Shown: positions 9,174 through 17,922 of the stretch, piece after piece
Layout of the letters: each line of letters begins with the position of its first letter
Position numbering within the stretch: the first letter of the stretch is position 1
NCBI RefSeq assembly: GCF_004296335.1
Contig: NZ_SGIU01000001.1
Span: 721,290 to 785,289 of the forward strand
DNA from: Flagellimonas allohymeniacidonis
Lineage (GTDB): Bacteria > Bacteroidota > Bacteroidia > Flavobacteriales > Flavobacteriaceae
Length of the DNA: 64,000 nt
Direction: 5' to 3'
Program-made: the position numbers and the translations under genes
Notes under the pieces: generated by a model
Databases searched by the model: none
Seen by the model: the letters and a program-made list of their open reading frames with translations, nothing else
Told to the model about the DNA's origin: nothing

Positions 9174-10232
9174 CTAAGGGGCTTTGCCATTGCGAAATTG
9201 GGAGGGGGTCATCCCTTCAAATTTTTTAAAAGCTTGGTTAAAGGATGATAAGCTGCTAAATCCTGTATCAAATGCGATTGAAGCAATGGTATATTTCATG
9301 GCATTTGTATCCGTCAGTAATTTTTTTGCATCCTGAATCCGGTGATAATTGATGTAATCATTGAAATTTTGCTTGGCATTTTGATTAATCGCACCTGAGG
9401 TATTTTGTGTACTGCTGTTCACCCTTTTACTAATGCTGGCCAAGGAAACGTCCGATTCCAGGTAAACTTTCTCTTCCATCACAATCTTATGAATTTGCTG
9501 GAATAAATTGGCCTTGTCATCCACATCAAAGACATCTCCATTCAGGTACGTGACCTTAAGTTTAAAAGCCTTATAACTCAAAAAATAAATCACTACAGAA
9601 TAAACAATTGGGCCGACGATATAGGGAACGGTATCCTCTATAAGGTTGAAAACATATGAAATCCAGATGAGTACAAATCCGGCCAAAAGCATTTGCAGCC
9701 ATCTCAAAAGTGCAGATTGGGATTTGGTCCGGATAAGCTTGTCTAGGCGTTTATTCACCTTGTACACCGCTCTGCCCGACCAGAAAATATAGAATGCCAA
9801 GTGGAAATAAATGAAAAGAATGATGCTGGCAAATAGAGCAATGCTTTCTTTACTACTTTCATCAAACCAACTTTTATTGACAAAAAAACTTAGTACAAAT
9901 ATCAGGGCAAATGGAAGTGCTTCAAGCAGGTAAGAATATAGTAATTTAAAATTGGCCCTAGTCATCGCCCGCACATACCAGCGTAACAAGGGCCCTATTA
10001 TCAAGAGAAATGATAAACCGGCAAAAATAAATTGCGGCTCCAAGTCCTTTCCAAAGTAAAGCATGACCGATTTACCGATACGAAAGGCCATGAAAATCAA
10101 TATCAGGCCAAGCAAAACATTAGGTTTTGTTCGCTTTTTGTGATCAAAAAAGAACAGGTAAAGGGCAAAAAACACACCGTGCAAAAGCCCAGCACCGCTA
10201 ATCAAAATAAGAAGTATGTCTAGAAAACCCAA
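9174..10232 (-). CDS. Polytopic membrane AraC-type regulator
   Basis: The first about 225 residues form roughly seven hydrophobic helices and the last about 100 residues form an AraC helix-turn-helix domain ending with FSSLSSFNQAFKKFEGMTPSQFR. This is the Bacteroidota type of membrane-embedded one-component regulator. It starts 17 bp after the stop of the DJ-1/PfpI gene on the same strand, so the two are probably cotranscribed and functionally linked. The signal sensed is unknown. Confidence 0.88.
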   Translation of the reverse strand: MGFLDILLILISGAGLLHGVFFALYLFFFDHKKRTKPNVLLGLILIFMAFRIGKSVMLYFGKDLEPQFIFAGLSFLLIIGPLLRWYVRAMTRANFKLLYSYLLEALPFALIFVLSFFVNKSWFDESSKESIALFASIILFIYFHLAFYIFWSGRAVYKVNKRLDKLIRTKSQSALLRWLQMLLAGFVLIWISYVFNLIEDTVPYIVGPIVYSVVIYFLSYKAFKLKVTYLNGDVFDVDDKANLFQQIHKIVMEEKVYLESDVSLASISKRVNSSTQNTSGAINQNAKQNFNDYINYHRIQDAKKLLTDTNAMKYTIASIAFDTGFSSLSSFNQAFKKFEGMTPSQFRNGKAP

Positions 10233-10249
10233 TGAATATTTTTTCTAAT

Positions 10250-11359
10250 TTAAGGAGTTTCTGCCATCCGTTCTTCCATTTTTTTAGCAAAAGACACCAA
10301 ACCAATCAGGTCAAAAAACTGTCCAATTTTACCCTGCATCGCGGCAATAATACCATGTTTTGCAATAAGAACCCTTTTAATGGGCCTATTGGTATCTTGG
10401 GACATCTTTTCAATTTGTTCTTTTGCCATACGGGAACCTTCACTGTGGTAGGTGTTTAAGATGGTAACGGCATTTTCTTCATCCGTGATTGTTCTAAGCT
10501 TTGGGGTATGCCCCAGTTGCCGAATCATGGTTTCAGCAACCGACCAGACAGACCACGGGTTTTGTCCTGTCACAATATTGCCATCATAACTGATATTGTC
10601 CAAATACATGGGCCCCTCAATAAATTGCGCCCCTTGTGAGGTCAGCTTATCCTGAAGAAGAAACGGAAAAATTGTAGCCGCATCTGGAATCAACAGCAGC
10701 TCTTCATCATTGGTAAAACTACTGACCTTCTTGTTGGCCAAAATAGATTGACCATTGTCCAATTTTACATTGACCAAAGCTGCCGGACCATGACATACCG
10801 CCCCAACAACCTTATCAGATTGATATAAGGTTTTAATAATATTCTGTATGGATTCATTTTCGGGGAAATCGAACATTGCGCCTTTACCTCCGACGAAGAA
10901 TACGGCCTCATAGGTTTCCTTATTTACTTCTTTTACAGGGATGGATTGGTTTACTTTCCTTTGTGCATCCGTATCGTTTAAAAAGGCATAATCAAACGGA
11001 CCCATATCTTCATCATCAATCACCACGGGCGGAGTCCCCCCTTTTGGGCTGGCAATGTCCACCTCATAACCATTGGCCTGAAACACATAGTAGGCCCTTG
11101 CCAATTCAGAAAGTTCATAGCCTGTACTTTTGTCGCTATTGCCCATCGTGTCCGTGCTGGTGACCACAACCAAAATCTTGCCTCTAACTGGAATGACGTT
11201 TTCGGTTAAATAGGGCAAATCATTCACCGAAGTAGATTCAAGGGATTCACTTCTAGGTGGAATAAGTCCCATAAACCAAAACCCGAAGATTACAAGAATA
11301 ATGATCAGGGTACTCAAACTTAGCAGTGTCCACTTGAGGACTTTGTATTTTTTGAACAT
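10250..11359 (-). CDS. Membrane-anchored DJ-1/PfpI family protein
   Basis: A single N-terminal helix (about residues 10-30) is followed by a DJ-1/PfpI domain (about 60-270). The nucleophile elbow is visible as VGAVCHGPAALVN with Cys189 next to His190, and the acidic partner residue is likely Glu82 in TGYELSELARAYYVF. This resembles the Hsp31-like subgroup, some of which act as chaperones or glyoxalases. An extra about 90-residue C-terminal part is not recognised. Upstream of and probably cotranscribed with the AraC-type gene at 9174. Confidence 0.85.
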   Translation of the reverse strand: MFKKYKVLKWTLLSLSTLIIILVIFGFWFMGLIPPRSESLESTSVNDLPYLTENVIPVRGKILVVVTSTDTMGNSDKSTGYELSELARAYYVFQANGYEVDIASPKGGTPPVVIDDEDMGPFDYAFLNDTDAQRKVNQSIPVKEVNKETYEAVFFVGGKGAMFDFPENESIQNIIKTLYQSDKVVGAVCHGPAALVNVKLDNGQSILANKKVSSFTNDEELLLIPDAATIFPFLLQDKLTSQGAQFIEGPMYLDNISYDGNIVTGQNPWSVWSVAETMIRQLGHTPKLRTITDEENAVTILNTYHSEGSRMAKEQIEKMSQDTNRPIKRVLIAKHGIIAAMQGKIGQFFDLIGLVSFAKKMEERMAETP

Positions 11360-11543
11360 AATATTTCGTTTTAAATTTTAGGCGAAGCAACCACAAGTAT
11401 TGCAGAAAAGCTGTGTAAATGATAATTCCGTCAGAACATTTCTCATTTTGTTTTGAAAAGTAAAGGCGTAGGAATCTTTCATTTTATCAAATGTTATGAA
11501 CTTTAAATCACTATTTTAATACTCAAATTTGACCACACCATAC

Positions 11544-13736
11544 ATGCAGGAACAACCGACTAGCCTCAAAAAGTTTGGAACCTTTGGTGGAGTGTTCACT
11601 CCCACCCTGTTGACCATATTAGGGGTCATCATGTATCTTCGGTTAGGTTGGGTAGTCGGCAACGCAGGTCTTTTGGGAACCTGGTTGATTATTATTATTT
11701 CATTTTTGATTACCCTTTGTACTGCACTTTCCATGTCGGCCATAACTACCAACATTCGAATAGGTGCCGGTGGGGCTTACGCCATCGTATCCCAAGCTTT
11801 GGGTTTGGAGGTGGGCGGTAGTTTAGGTATTCCACGATATATTTCTCAAGGTTTGGCCGTCACCATGTATATTTTTGGTTTTCGGGAAGGTTGGATGGGC
11901 ATCTTCCCAGACCATAATGCCTTTTTGGTTGATATTATTGTTTTCGGAGTGCTTATCACCATTGCGTATATCAGCGCCAACCTCGCGATAAAGACCCAGT
12001 TCATTATTATGGGCATTATAGCATTGTCCATAATTTCCATCATCATTGCAGCATACGAAGGTTCCATGACCATACCCACTAGTGAGGCGCTAAGTTGGGG
12101 TTCTTTTAAGGGATCCATAGAAAATGGGTTTAGTGGAAGCGATTTTTGGCTGGTTTTTGCTGTTTTCTTTCCGGCTGCTACTGGAATTATGGCAGGAGCC
12201 AATATGTCTGGTGAACTAAAAGACCCTAAACACAGCATTCCTTCCGGAACTTTATGGGCCATTGGGGTAAGTTTTGTCATTTACATGTTGATGGCTTTTT
12301 GGATTTCGAGAAGTGCTTCAGAAGAAGAGCTTTTGAACAACTACTATGTTATGGTCGAAAAGGCATACATCGGTCCTTTGATTTTGGCCGGAATACTTGG
12401 AGCGACCTTCTCTTCGGCCTTGGCATCCATTGTAGGTTCCTCACGAATTTTGTTTGCCATGGGAGAACATAAGGTACTCCCCTTTTCCAATTTCTTGGCT
12501 GGACAAAGCAACAACGGTCAGCCACGAAATGCCATGTTGGTTACGGGAATTCTTATTTTTATTACTCTTCTGCTTCGCAACATCAATGCAGTTGCCCCTT
12601 TGGTGACCCTATTCTTTTTGATTACCTATGCCATGATCAATATTGTGGTCATCATCGAACAAAACTTGGGCCTGATCAGTTATAGACCTGTTTTTAAAAT
12701 CCATAGATGGGTGCCATGGTTTGGATTGGTCTCTTCGGTATTTGCCATGTTCATCATCAATCCTACTGTGAGTTTGGTATCCATCGCCATTGTTTTGATG
12801 GTCTACTGGTATTTATCACGTCAGAATCTGGAAACTCCTTTTGAAGATGTACGCTCAGGTTTGTTCTTTTCCTTTGCCGAATGGGCGGCAAAGCACACCT
12901 GGGGCATGAAAAAAATGCAACAGCGTGCCTGGAAGGCCAACTTGATGGTGCCGGTAAGGGACATCAATGGCTTACGGGGAACTTTTGAGTTTTTGCGGAA
13001 TATTGCCAAGCCCAAAGGTTCTATAAAACTATTGGGCATTGAAGGCTATCATGAAAATAGCACACTCGCAGAGGAATTAGAGGCCATTTCCGAATCATTT
13101 CGTCAGAAGGAAGTGTTCTCCTCTACTTCGGTGATACATACGGACGAATTTGCGAAGGGCATCAACTATAGCAGTCAGGCCTTGCAAGGGGCATTTTTTA
13201 GACCCAATATCATCTTTTTAAATCTACAGAACCACGATGATTATGAAACCGAGCTTCGCCCAGTGATGAAAGAGTCCATTCGGTTGGAAATTGGGGTGCT
13301 CTTGTTTTTATCCCACCCAAAAGCCTTGTTGGGTCAACGAAATACCATCAACGTTTGGGTGAGTGACCGAAGAAATAATTGGGATTTGGGCTGGGATATT
13401 GGGAACTTGGACCTATCCATGCTTGTAGCCTACAAACTAAAGATGAATTGGAAGGCACGTATTCGGATAATTACCGTCATAAGTGACCCTAAGGAAGAAG
13501 CGAACGCCAAAAAATTTTTGAATTTGTTGATCAACTTGGCCCGACTGCCTGAAACGCTAACCGAAGTACATGTTGGTAATTTCCATACCGTGGTGCAAAG
13601 CGCACCTTCAGCCGATCTCAATATCTTTGGGATGGATGCTGACCTTAAGTTCGATTTTGTAAAAGAAATGTCGGTTAAAACCCAGAGTTCTTGCTTGTTT
13701 GTGAAGGATTCGGGGCATGAGAGCATTTTGGCCTAG
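11544..13736 (+). CDS. APC-superfamily transporter resembling Na-K-Cl cotransporters (SLC12-like)
   Basis: The 730-residue protein has an APC-fold membrane region (about residues 10-430) beginning with KKFGTFGGVFTPTLLTILGV, followed by a soluble C-terminal domain of about 280 residues, the plan of bacterial SLC12-like (cation-chloride cotransporter family) proteins. Conserved APC patches include GANMSGELKDPKHSIPSGT and ALASIVGSSRILFAMGEH. I take the ATG at 11544; a TTG five codons upstream at 11529 also keeps the frame. The transported ion or amino acid cannot be determined here. Monocistronic. Confidence 0.85.
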   Translation: MQEQPTSLKKFGTFGGVFTPTLLTILGVIMYLRLGWVVGNAGLLGTWLIIIISFLITLCTALSMSAITTNIRIGAGGAYAIVSQALGLEVGGSLGIPRYISQGLAVTMYIFGFREGWMGIFPDHNAFLVDIIVFGVLITIAYISANLAIKTQFIIMGIIALSIISIIIAAYEGSMTIPTSEALSWGSFKGSIENGFSGSDFWLVFAVFFPAATGIMAGANMSGELKDPKHSIPSGTLWAIGVSFVIYMLMAFWISRSASEEELLNNYYVMVEKAYIGPLILAGILGATFSSALASIVGSSRILFAMGEHKVLPFSNFLAGQSNNGQPRNAMLVTGILIFITLLLRNINAVAPLVTLFFLITYAMINIVVIIEQNLGLISYRPVFKIHRWVPWFGLVSSVFAMFIINPTVSLVSIAIVLMVYWYLSRQNLETPFEDVRSGLFFSFAEWAAKHTWGMKKMQQRAWKANLMVPVRDINGLRGTFEFLRNIAKPKGSIKLLGIEGYHENSTLAEELEAISESFRQKEVFSSTSVIHTDEFAKGINYSSQALQGAFFRPNIIFLNLQNHDDYETELRPVMKESIRLEIGVLLFLSHPKALLGQRNTINVWVSDRRNNWDLGWDIGNLDLSMLVAYKLKMNWKARIRIITVISDPKEEANAKKFLNLLINLARLPETLTEVHVGNFHTVVQSAPSADLNIFGMDADLKFDFVKEMSVKTQSSCLFVKDSGHESILA

Positions 13737-13740
13737 AATT

Positions 13741-13762
13741 ATTGGGACCTACCAATTTTTTG
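13741..13762 (+). terminator. Weak rho-independent terminator
   Basis: ATTGG (13741-13745) and CCAAT (13752-13756) can form a 5-bp stem with a 6-base loop, followed directly by six T residues. It lies 5 bp behind the stop of the SLC12-like gene. The short stem makes it a weak candidate. Confidence 0.35.
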
Positions 13763-13826
13763 GATCTTTGCAACTCCATACAATCCATATTACATCGGTA
13801 CTTTCAATAAACTTCGGTCGGCGTAA

Positions 13827-15017
13827 CTACCTACTTCGAATAAGTTCATTTTTGGTAGGCTTTTGATAACTGGAAATGCTTTCAATATATTCAGGTATTG
13901 AGGAGACATTATTTTGAGATAAAAACTCATCTATTTTTTCTTCATGTAAAATTTTGATTCGTCTTCCAAGTTCGGTTTTGAAGGAATTGGTATAAATGAA
14001 ATCTACCTTGCCGGAGAAATGAAGTTCATCAAGTGGTTTCAAGAAAACCAGTGCATCATATGCGTCATACATCGCCAAACCCGCTTCCACATTCAACATA
14101 TGATTTCCAATATAGCCTGCTTGACCAAATACATTATCTTGAAGTGAAAATGCAACAGGTATATTACCGTTCAGACTCAAAGCTTCATCCCAAATTCCAT
14201 TCTCCATTTTAACCCACTCGTAGGTATACTTTGCCAATCCATCTGAAGTGGCGTTAGCATTCGATTTCGCTTTTTTCATGATTGAAAGTGTGGCGTTGTG
14301 AATCCTAAGGGAATACGTTTTGTTAGGATACCATTGTTTAAAAAAAGTGCCGCAGTTCCAGTAAAGCTTTCCCCTTTTATCTCTTACCTGTTTATATGCG
14401 TGTCTTGTATTGGTAAGAAAGATCCCCTTTTTTCCTTCGGCAAATTCACCCATATAATCTATAATAGTTTTGTACATAAAATAATCTCTAGCCACAAGAG
14501 ACTTTAAAAAAGCATCATAATCTTCTCGTGTATGAATACCTTCCCAATAAATGGGTTGATCAACGGCTTTTACTTTTATCTTCTTGGATTTTGAATGATT
14601 TAAGTCCCAAACCGTGGAAAGAAGGTCAAGATAGGTCTCATATCGCCAACCATGCCCGCTAAAATCATCTTGAAATACCTTAAGTAGCAAGCTTTTATCC
14701 TTTTCTGCACTTTGTAGATAGGCATCTATATGTCTTTGTTGATTGATTCCAAATACTTCGATAAAAACGTACTCGATTTTGTTTTCATCCATACCTAAAA
14801 GCTTTTCATAGTACTCGAAAGGCTCTAATGCATTATGCAAGGCGTCATCAAATATTAGTAAATCGTAGGTGTCCAGTTTCCTCTGGGCAAACTTCAGCGG
14901 ATTTTCTCCTTGTGTTTTAATCACTTGCACATAGTCTTCCACCTTTTGGGAAACACCATGAGAATAAGCAAAAAGTAATACAATCATTGAAGTAATCTTG
15001 AGGACGGCTTTGCTCAT
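13827..15017 (-). CDS. Exported protein of unknown function, possibly TIKI/ChaN-like
   Basis: A 396-residue protein with an N-terminal signal peptide (about 1-24). The segment YDLLIFDDALHNALEPFEYYEKLLG near residue 50 and later WRYETYLDLL and GIFLTNTRHAYKQVRDK faintly resemble the TIKI/ChaN/erythromycin-esterase-like group, where paired His/Glu residues lie in such positions. This is a weak resemblance and I would annotate it as hypothetical exported protein. It is a single gene converging on the SLC12-like gene. Confidence 0.5.
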   Translation of the reverse strand: MSKAVLKITSMIVLLFAYSHGVSQKVEDYVQVIKTQGENPLKFAQRKLDTYDLLIFDDALHNALEPFEYYEKLLGMDENKIEYVFIEVFGINQQRHIDAYLQSAEKDKSLLLKVFQDDFSGHGWRYETYLDLLSTVWDLNHSKSKKIKVKAVDQPIYWEGIHTREDYDAFLKSLVARDYFMYKTIIDYMGEFAEGKKGIFLTNTRHAYKQVRDKRGKLYWNCGTFFKQWYPNKTYSLRIHNATLSIMKKAKSNANATSDGLAKYTYEWVKMENGIWDEALSLNGNIPVAFSLQDNVFGQAGYIGNHMLNVEAGLAMYDAYDALVFLKPLDELHFSGKVDFIYTNSFKTELGRRIKILHEEKIDEFLSQNNVSSIPEYIESISSYQKPTKNELIRSR

Positions 15018-15140
15018 CAGGTGCGGTTTTTTTTGTTCACCTTAAAGACTCAGAACAAAAACAAACGTTACAAAGCATCGCTATATCCGTTTCACTTGTG
15101 GCTTTGCTGGTTTATTATGCCAACTATTGTGAAAACTTTG

Positions 15141-15159
15141 AAGCGATTGGAAATCGCTT
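15141..15159. terminator. Hairpin downstream of the DUF6090 gene
   Basis: AAGCGATT (15141-15148), loop GGA, AATCGCTT (15152-15159): a perfect 8-bp stem. It lies about 60 bp behind the stop of the DUF6090 gene in its direction of transcription. The run of T residues is poor on that strand and better on the plus strand, so its role as a terminator is uncertain. Confidence 0.35.
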
Positions 15160-15218
15160 TTGTAATTCACTTTAAGTTTTAAATACCCTGGGCTTCTGCC
15201 CTTTCTTGAAAATTGGGC

Positions 15219-15920
15219 TCAATCAATTTCTGAATCCAATAGTTCAACAAGTTCATTTATTTCATCAAGAGCCCTGTGATACACCGCATCTTTTTCTCCC
15301 ATGATTCGCGCGGAGAGCACAAAGAAGTTTTGAAATTGAAATCCGAATAAGAATTCTTCATCATGTACTTGACCACTTTTAAAGCTTATGGACTGAATCA
15401 AATGAGGTGACAGTTCCATAACCACATCAAGGTGAATCGATTCCATACGGTTGATGTAAATGTAAGTTTCCTCCAACTGTCGCAAGCGTTCAATAATCTC
15501 TTGGTTTTGTAGTAATTTAATTTCTCCACTGTTCACCATGGTCTCATAAATATTGCCTTGGCGATCAAAATCAGAATAATTTAGGAGGTTCAAACCTATT
15601 CTGCCCAAGCTGTCCTTTTGGTTTCTATCTTGTTTATCAATGATGTCCATGGCATATTGGAACTGTTCACCGTTGGTGTTGTTATATTGTATCTGTCCAC
15701 GAATGTTGCCCGCATCGTCCAACAGTTGTTGCTTGGTATTGCTATAGAAATTTTGCTCGGCATCCTTATCAATGCGAACCTTGTTTTGATTATTGATATT
15801 CAACGCGATTAAAATTCCGACCACTACAAGGGCAGTTTCTCCAACGGCATATTTGAAATATTTCAACATTTTGCCTTCCTCAATAAAGTCCCTCCGCATG
15901 GTTCTGAAAAATTTAATCAT
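15219..15920 (-). CDS. DUF6090 family membrane-anchored protein
   Basis: A 233-residue protein with the typical flavobacterial DUF6090 start: a basic N-terminus (FFRTMRRDFIEEGKMLKYF), one transmembrane helix (ETALVVVGILIALNIN at about 28-43) and a predicted helical, soluble remainder. Members are abundant in Flavobacteriaceae genomes and their function is unknown. Monocistronic. Confidence 0.85.
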   Translation of the reverse strand: MIKFFRTMRRDFIEEGKMLKYFKYAVGETALVVVGILIALNINNQNKVRIDKDAEQNFYSNTKQQLLDDAGNIRGQIQYNNTNGEQFQYAMDIIDKQDRNQKDSLGRIGLNLLNYSDFDRQGNIYETMVNSGEIKLLQNQEIIERLRQLEETYIYINRMESIHLDVVMELSPHLIQSISFKSGQVHDEEFLFGFQFQNFFVLSARIMGEKDAVYHRALDEINELVELLDSEID

Positions 15921-15978
15921 ACTGGTTAGGTTGAGTTATCTAATTCATTATTATATAGGTATTTACATTTAATTTATC

Positions 15979-16374
15979 TCAAGTATTCAGTGTCTTTACT
16001 TTTGCCGTATGTACACCAGGAATATCCCAGACCTCTCTGATTTTGCCATCCAATATTCGCCAAACTACCACCACATCGGTTTCAATTTCCTTATCTGGCA
16101 AAACCATAGTGTTTTTGGTATAGGTCACCACGAATTCGTCACCCCAGGTGGAGATGGATTGGGGATGTACTTGAAAAGTGCCCTGGGTAAGCTCGGATAT
16201 TTTGTTGAAAAAAGCTTGAAAGCCTTCAAATCCGATATAATCTCCTTCCATATCAGGTAACTCTGGATTGTAGTAATGGAAGATTGCATCGTCTGCTACA
16301 ATTTCAGCAGCCGAAGCGATGTCTGCCGGATTAAACTTTTCTAAAATGGAAATATTTGGATGTTCGTGGTTCAT
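15979..16374 (-). CDS. NTF2-like/SnoaL-like protein
   Basis: The 131-residue product has the length and pattern of a single NTF2-like cone-shaped domain: an N-terminal helix region with FNPADIASAAEIVADDAIFHYYNP, then GFEGFQAFFNKISEL, and closing strands DEFVVTYTKN and IREVWDIPGVH. Family members are small-molecule binding proteins or isomerases, often of unknown substrate. It is on the same strand as the next two genes upstream (16458 and 16998). Confidence 0.75.
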   Translation of the reverse strand: MNHEHPNISILEKFNPADIASAAEIVADDAIFHYYNPELPDMEGDYIGFEGFQAFFNKISELTQGTFQVHPQSISTWGDEFVVTYTKNTMVLPDKEIETDVVVVWRILDGKIREVWDIPGVHTAKVKTLNT

Positions 16375-16457
16375 ATCTATTTGTTTTGTTGATTCGCCAA
16401 AATTTGAATAATCGAAACATCATATCGTTTGTTATTTGTCTTGAAACAACAAGGCTC

Positions 16458-16967
16458 TTAGCCCAATTCAGCAAAAAAGACCATATAATTGTGCCCTTGC
16501 TCCTTTGCACATTTTGGACAATAGGCATAGTGTACATAATAGTCTTTTACCTTTTTTCCCTGTTGGGCAAGGTCTTGGTCGATTTGCTTCATGAGTTTGG
16601 GTATCGCTTTAAAGGGCGCATCAAAAACACGAGTCTCAAATGTCCCACTTAAGGTAGTATTATTTGAGTTGGAGATTGGGCCCGTTACGGACAGAAACAT
16701 TTCAGACTTGAATGCGCTAGGATCATGAAAAAGCAACAATACTTGCTCCTTATCCTCAACAAGTTTATGGGCGTCCTCTGCCAGTTTTACCATTTTGGTC
16801 ACCTTGGCACCAATCATAGGGGGCAATGGTATATGGAACAATGTGGGCACCGAGGCCCTTATAAACGGTTTTTGGTTCCATTCAAAAGTTTTACCTTCCC
16901 ACTTTTCAGGATGAAACACGGGACAGCATTCTTCTTTAATCTGTTTTGATTCTTTTACTACTTCCAT
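16458..16967 (-). CDS. Conserved protein with a C-terminal CPKCAKEQGH motif
   Basis: This 169-residue protein has no signal peptide or membrane helix. Near the C-terminus it has YCPKCAKEQGHNYMVFFAEL, and near the N-terminus a CC pair followed by WEGKTFEWNQKPFIRASVP. The two-strand ends and the central repeat-like layout could suit a GyrI-like (SHS2) ligand-binding fold, but I cannot assign it firmly. It lies 30 bp downstream of the GNAT-YoaP gene and is probably cotranscribed with it. Confidence 0.55.
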   Translation of the reverse strand: MEVVKESKQIKEECCPVFHPEKWEGKTFEWNQKPFIRASVPTLFHIPLPPMIGAKVTKMVKLAEDAHKLVEDKEQVLLLFHDPSAFKSEMFLSVTGPISNSNNTTLSGTFETRVFDAPFKAIPKLMKQIDQDLAQQGKKVKDYYVHYAYCPKCAKEQGHNYMVFFAELG

Positions 16968-16997
16968 GTTGTTTTGCTAAAAAACTCTCTTTATGTT

Positions 16998-17777
16998 TTA
17001 TTGACTCGCTTGGCCCAAGGTGTGTTTCTTTTTCAGAATGTTCCTAAATCGAGTGCCGCTGAGATAGTGATCTTCGACCAATTTGCCATCATGCATCAAA
17101 CTAAAGACCCCAAAACCAGAGGGTGCATTTTTGGCCTCTTCTGCCGTATTGAGTTTTTCCACTTTCAAGTCCACCTCAAAATCAGCCGCTGCATGCAGCA
17201 TGGCTTCCACAGATTTTTCATGCCACGGGCATTGGTCTGCATAGATCAAATGCCAACCCTGGTATTGCGATTGTTGACGTTCCCAATCTCGTAGTTTGGG
17301 ATCGCTTGCTTTACTGTTCCATTTCTTGCTCAATAAATCAAACCGTCCTCTAGTATCCACCACTTGATATCCGTTCTTGGCAAAAATATCACTATCTGCC
17401 ATCCATGATCCTTTACTGGCCATTACACATACACCAGACATGCCATTGGCCAATGCCTGTTTTTCGCACTCCTCCACCAGCAAGGAACCATAACCTTGGT
17501 TTCTGTCCTTCTTGGAATAAACGTACATGCAATGTATGAACATGAAATCCGGTCCATCTACAGGTCGCCATGCAGATTGCGCAGGCACATACTCAATGAA
17601 TCCAATCATCCTGTTTTTATCTCCCTTAAGAATGTTTATGCGAAGCCCTTCGGCATATCGTTCAGTGTACCATTGATGTTTGCAGGCAAAGGCTGTGCTT
17701 TTAACATCTTTAACGCAGAATAGGGTTTCCTCTTTGGCATTTTGGGGGGTGACCTGAGTGATAGCAACATTTTCCAT
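16998..17777 (-). CDS. GNAT acetyltransferase fused to YoaP-like domain
   Basis: The 259-residue protein combines an N-terminal GNAT (about 1-150; motif A near YVYSKKDRNQGYGSLLVEECE, with the NQGYGS loop) and a C-terminal part (about 170-259) resembling the YoaP-like domain, with an unusual thioredoxin-like start HLIYADQCPWHEKSVEAMLHA. This is the architecture and length of Bacillus YoaP. The single Cys in DQCPWH corresponds to a thioredoxin-like N-terminal active-site position without the second Cys. Substrate unknown. Confidence 0.8.
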   Translation of the reverse strand: MENVAITQVTPQNAKEETLFCVKDVKSTAFACKHQWYTERYAEGLRINILKGDKNRMIGFIEYVPAQSAWRPVDGPDFMFIHCMYVYSKKDRNQGYGSLLVEECEKQALANGMSGVCVMASKGSWMADSDIFAKNGYQVVDTRGRFDLLSKKWNSKASDPKLRDWERQQSQYQGWHLIYADQCPWHEKSVEAMLHAAADFEVDLKVEKLNTAEEAKNAPSGFGVFSLMHDGKLVEDHYLSGTRFRNILKKKHTLGQASQ

Positions 17778-17922
17778 TTTAGTGTGGATTTGATCTATGG
17801 AAAATTAAGTCTAGTAGCAAAAACCACAAATGATATGGGTCAGTAAACAAGCCAAACTAAACACCATCAAAATTGGACTTGTTCGTTTCAATAAAACCCT
17901 TGCATACCAAATTGGACTCCGG

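Noticed and set aside
11529-11543. TTG start for the SLC12-like transporter
   Set aside because: It adds only five residues and the ATG at 11544 is in the expected position before KKFGTFGG.
15186-15202. GGGC/GCCC stem behind the DUF6090 gene
   Set aside because: The stem is only 4 bp and no T run follows on the minus strand, so it is not called as a terminator.
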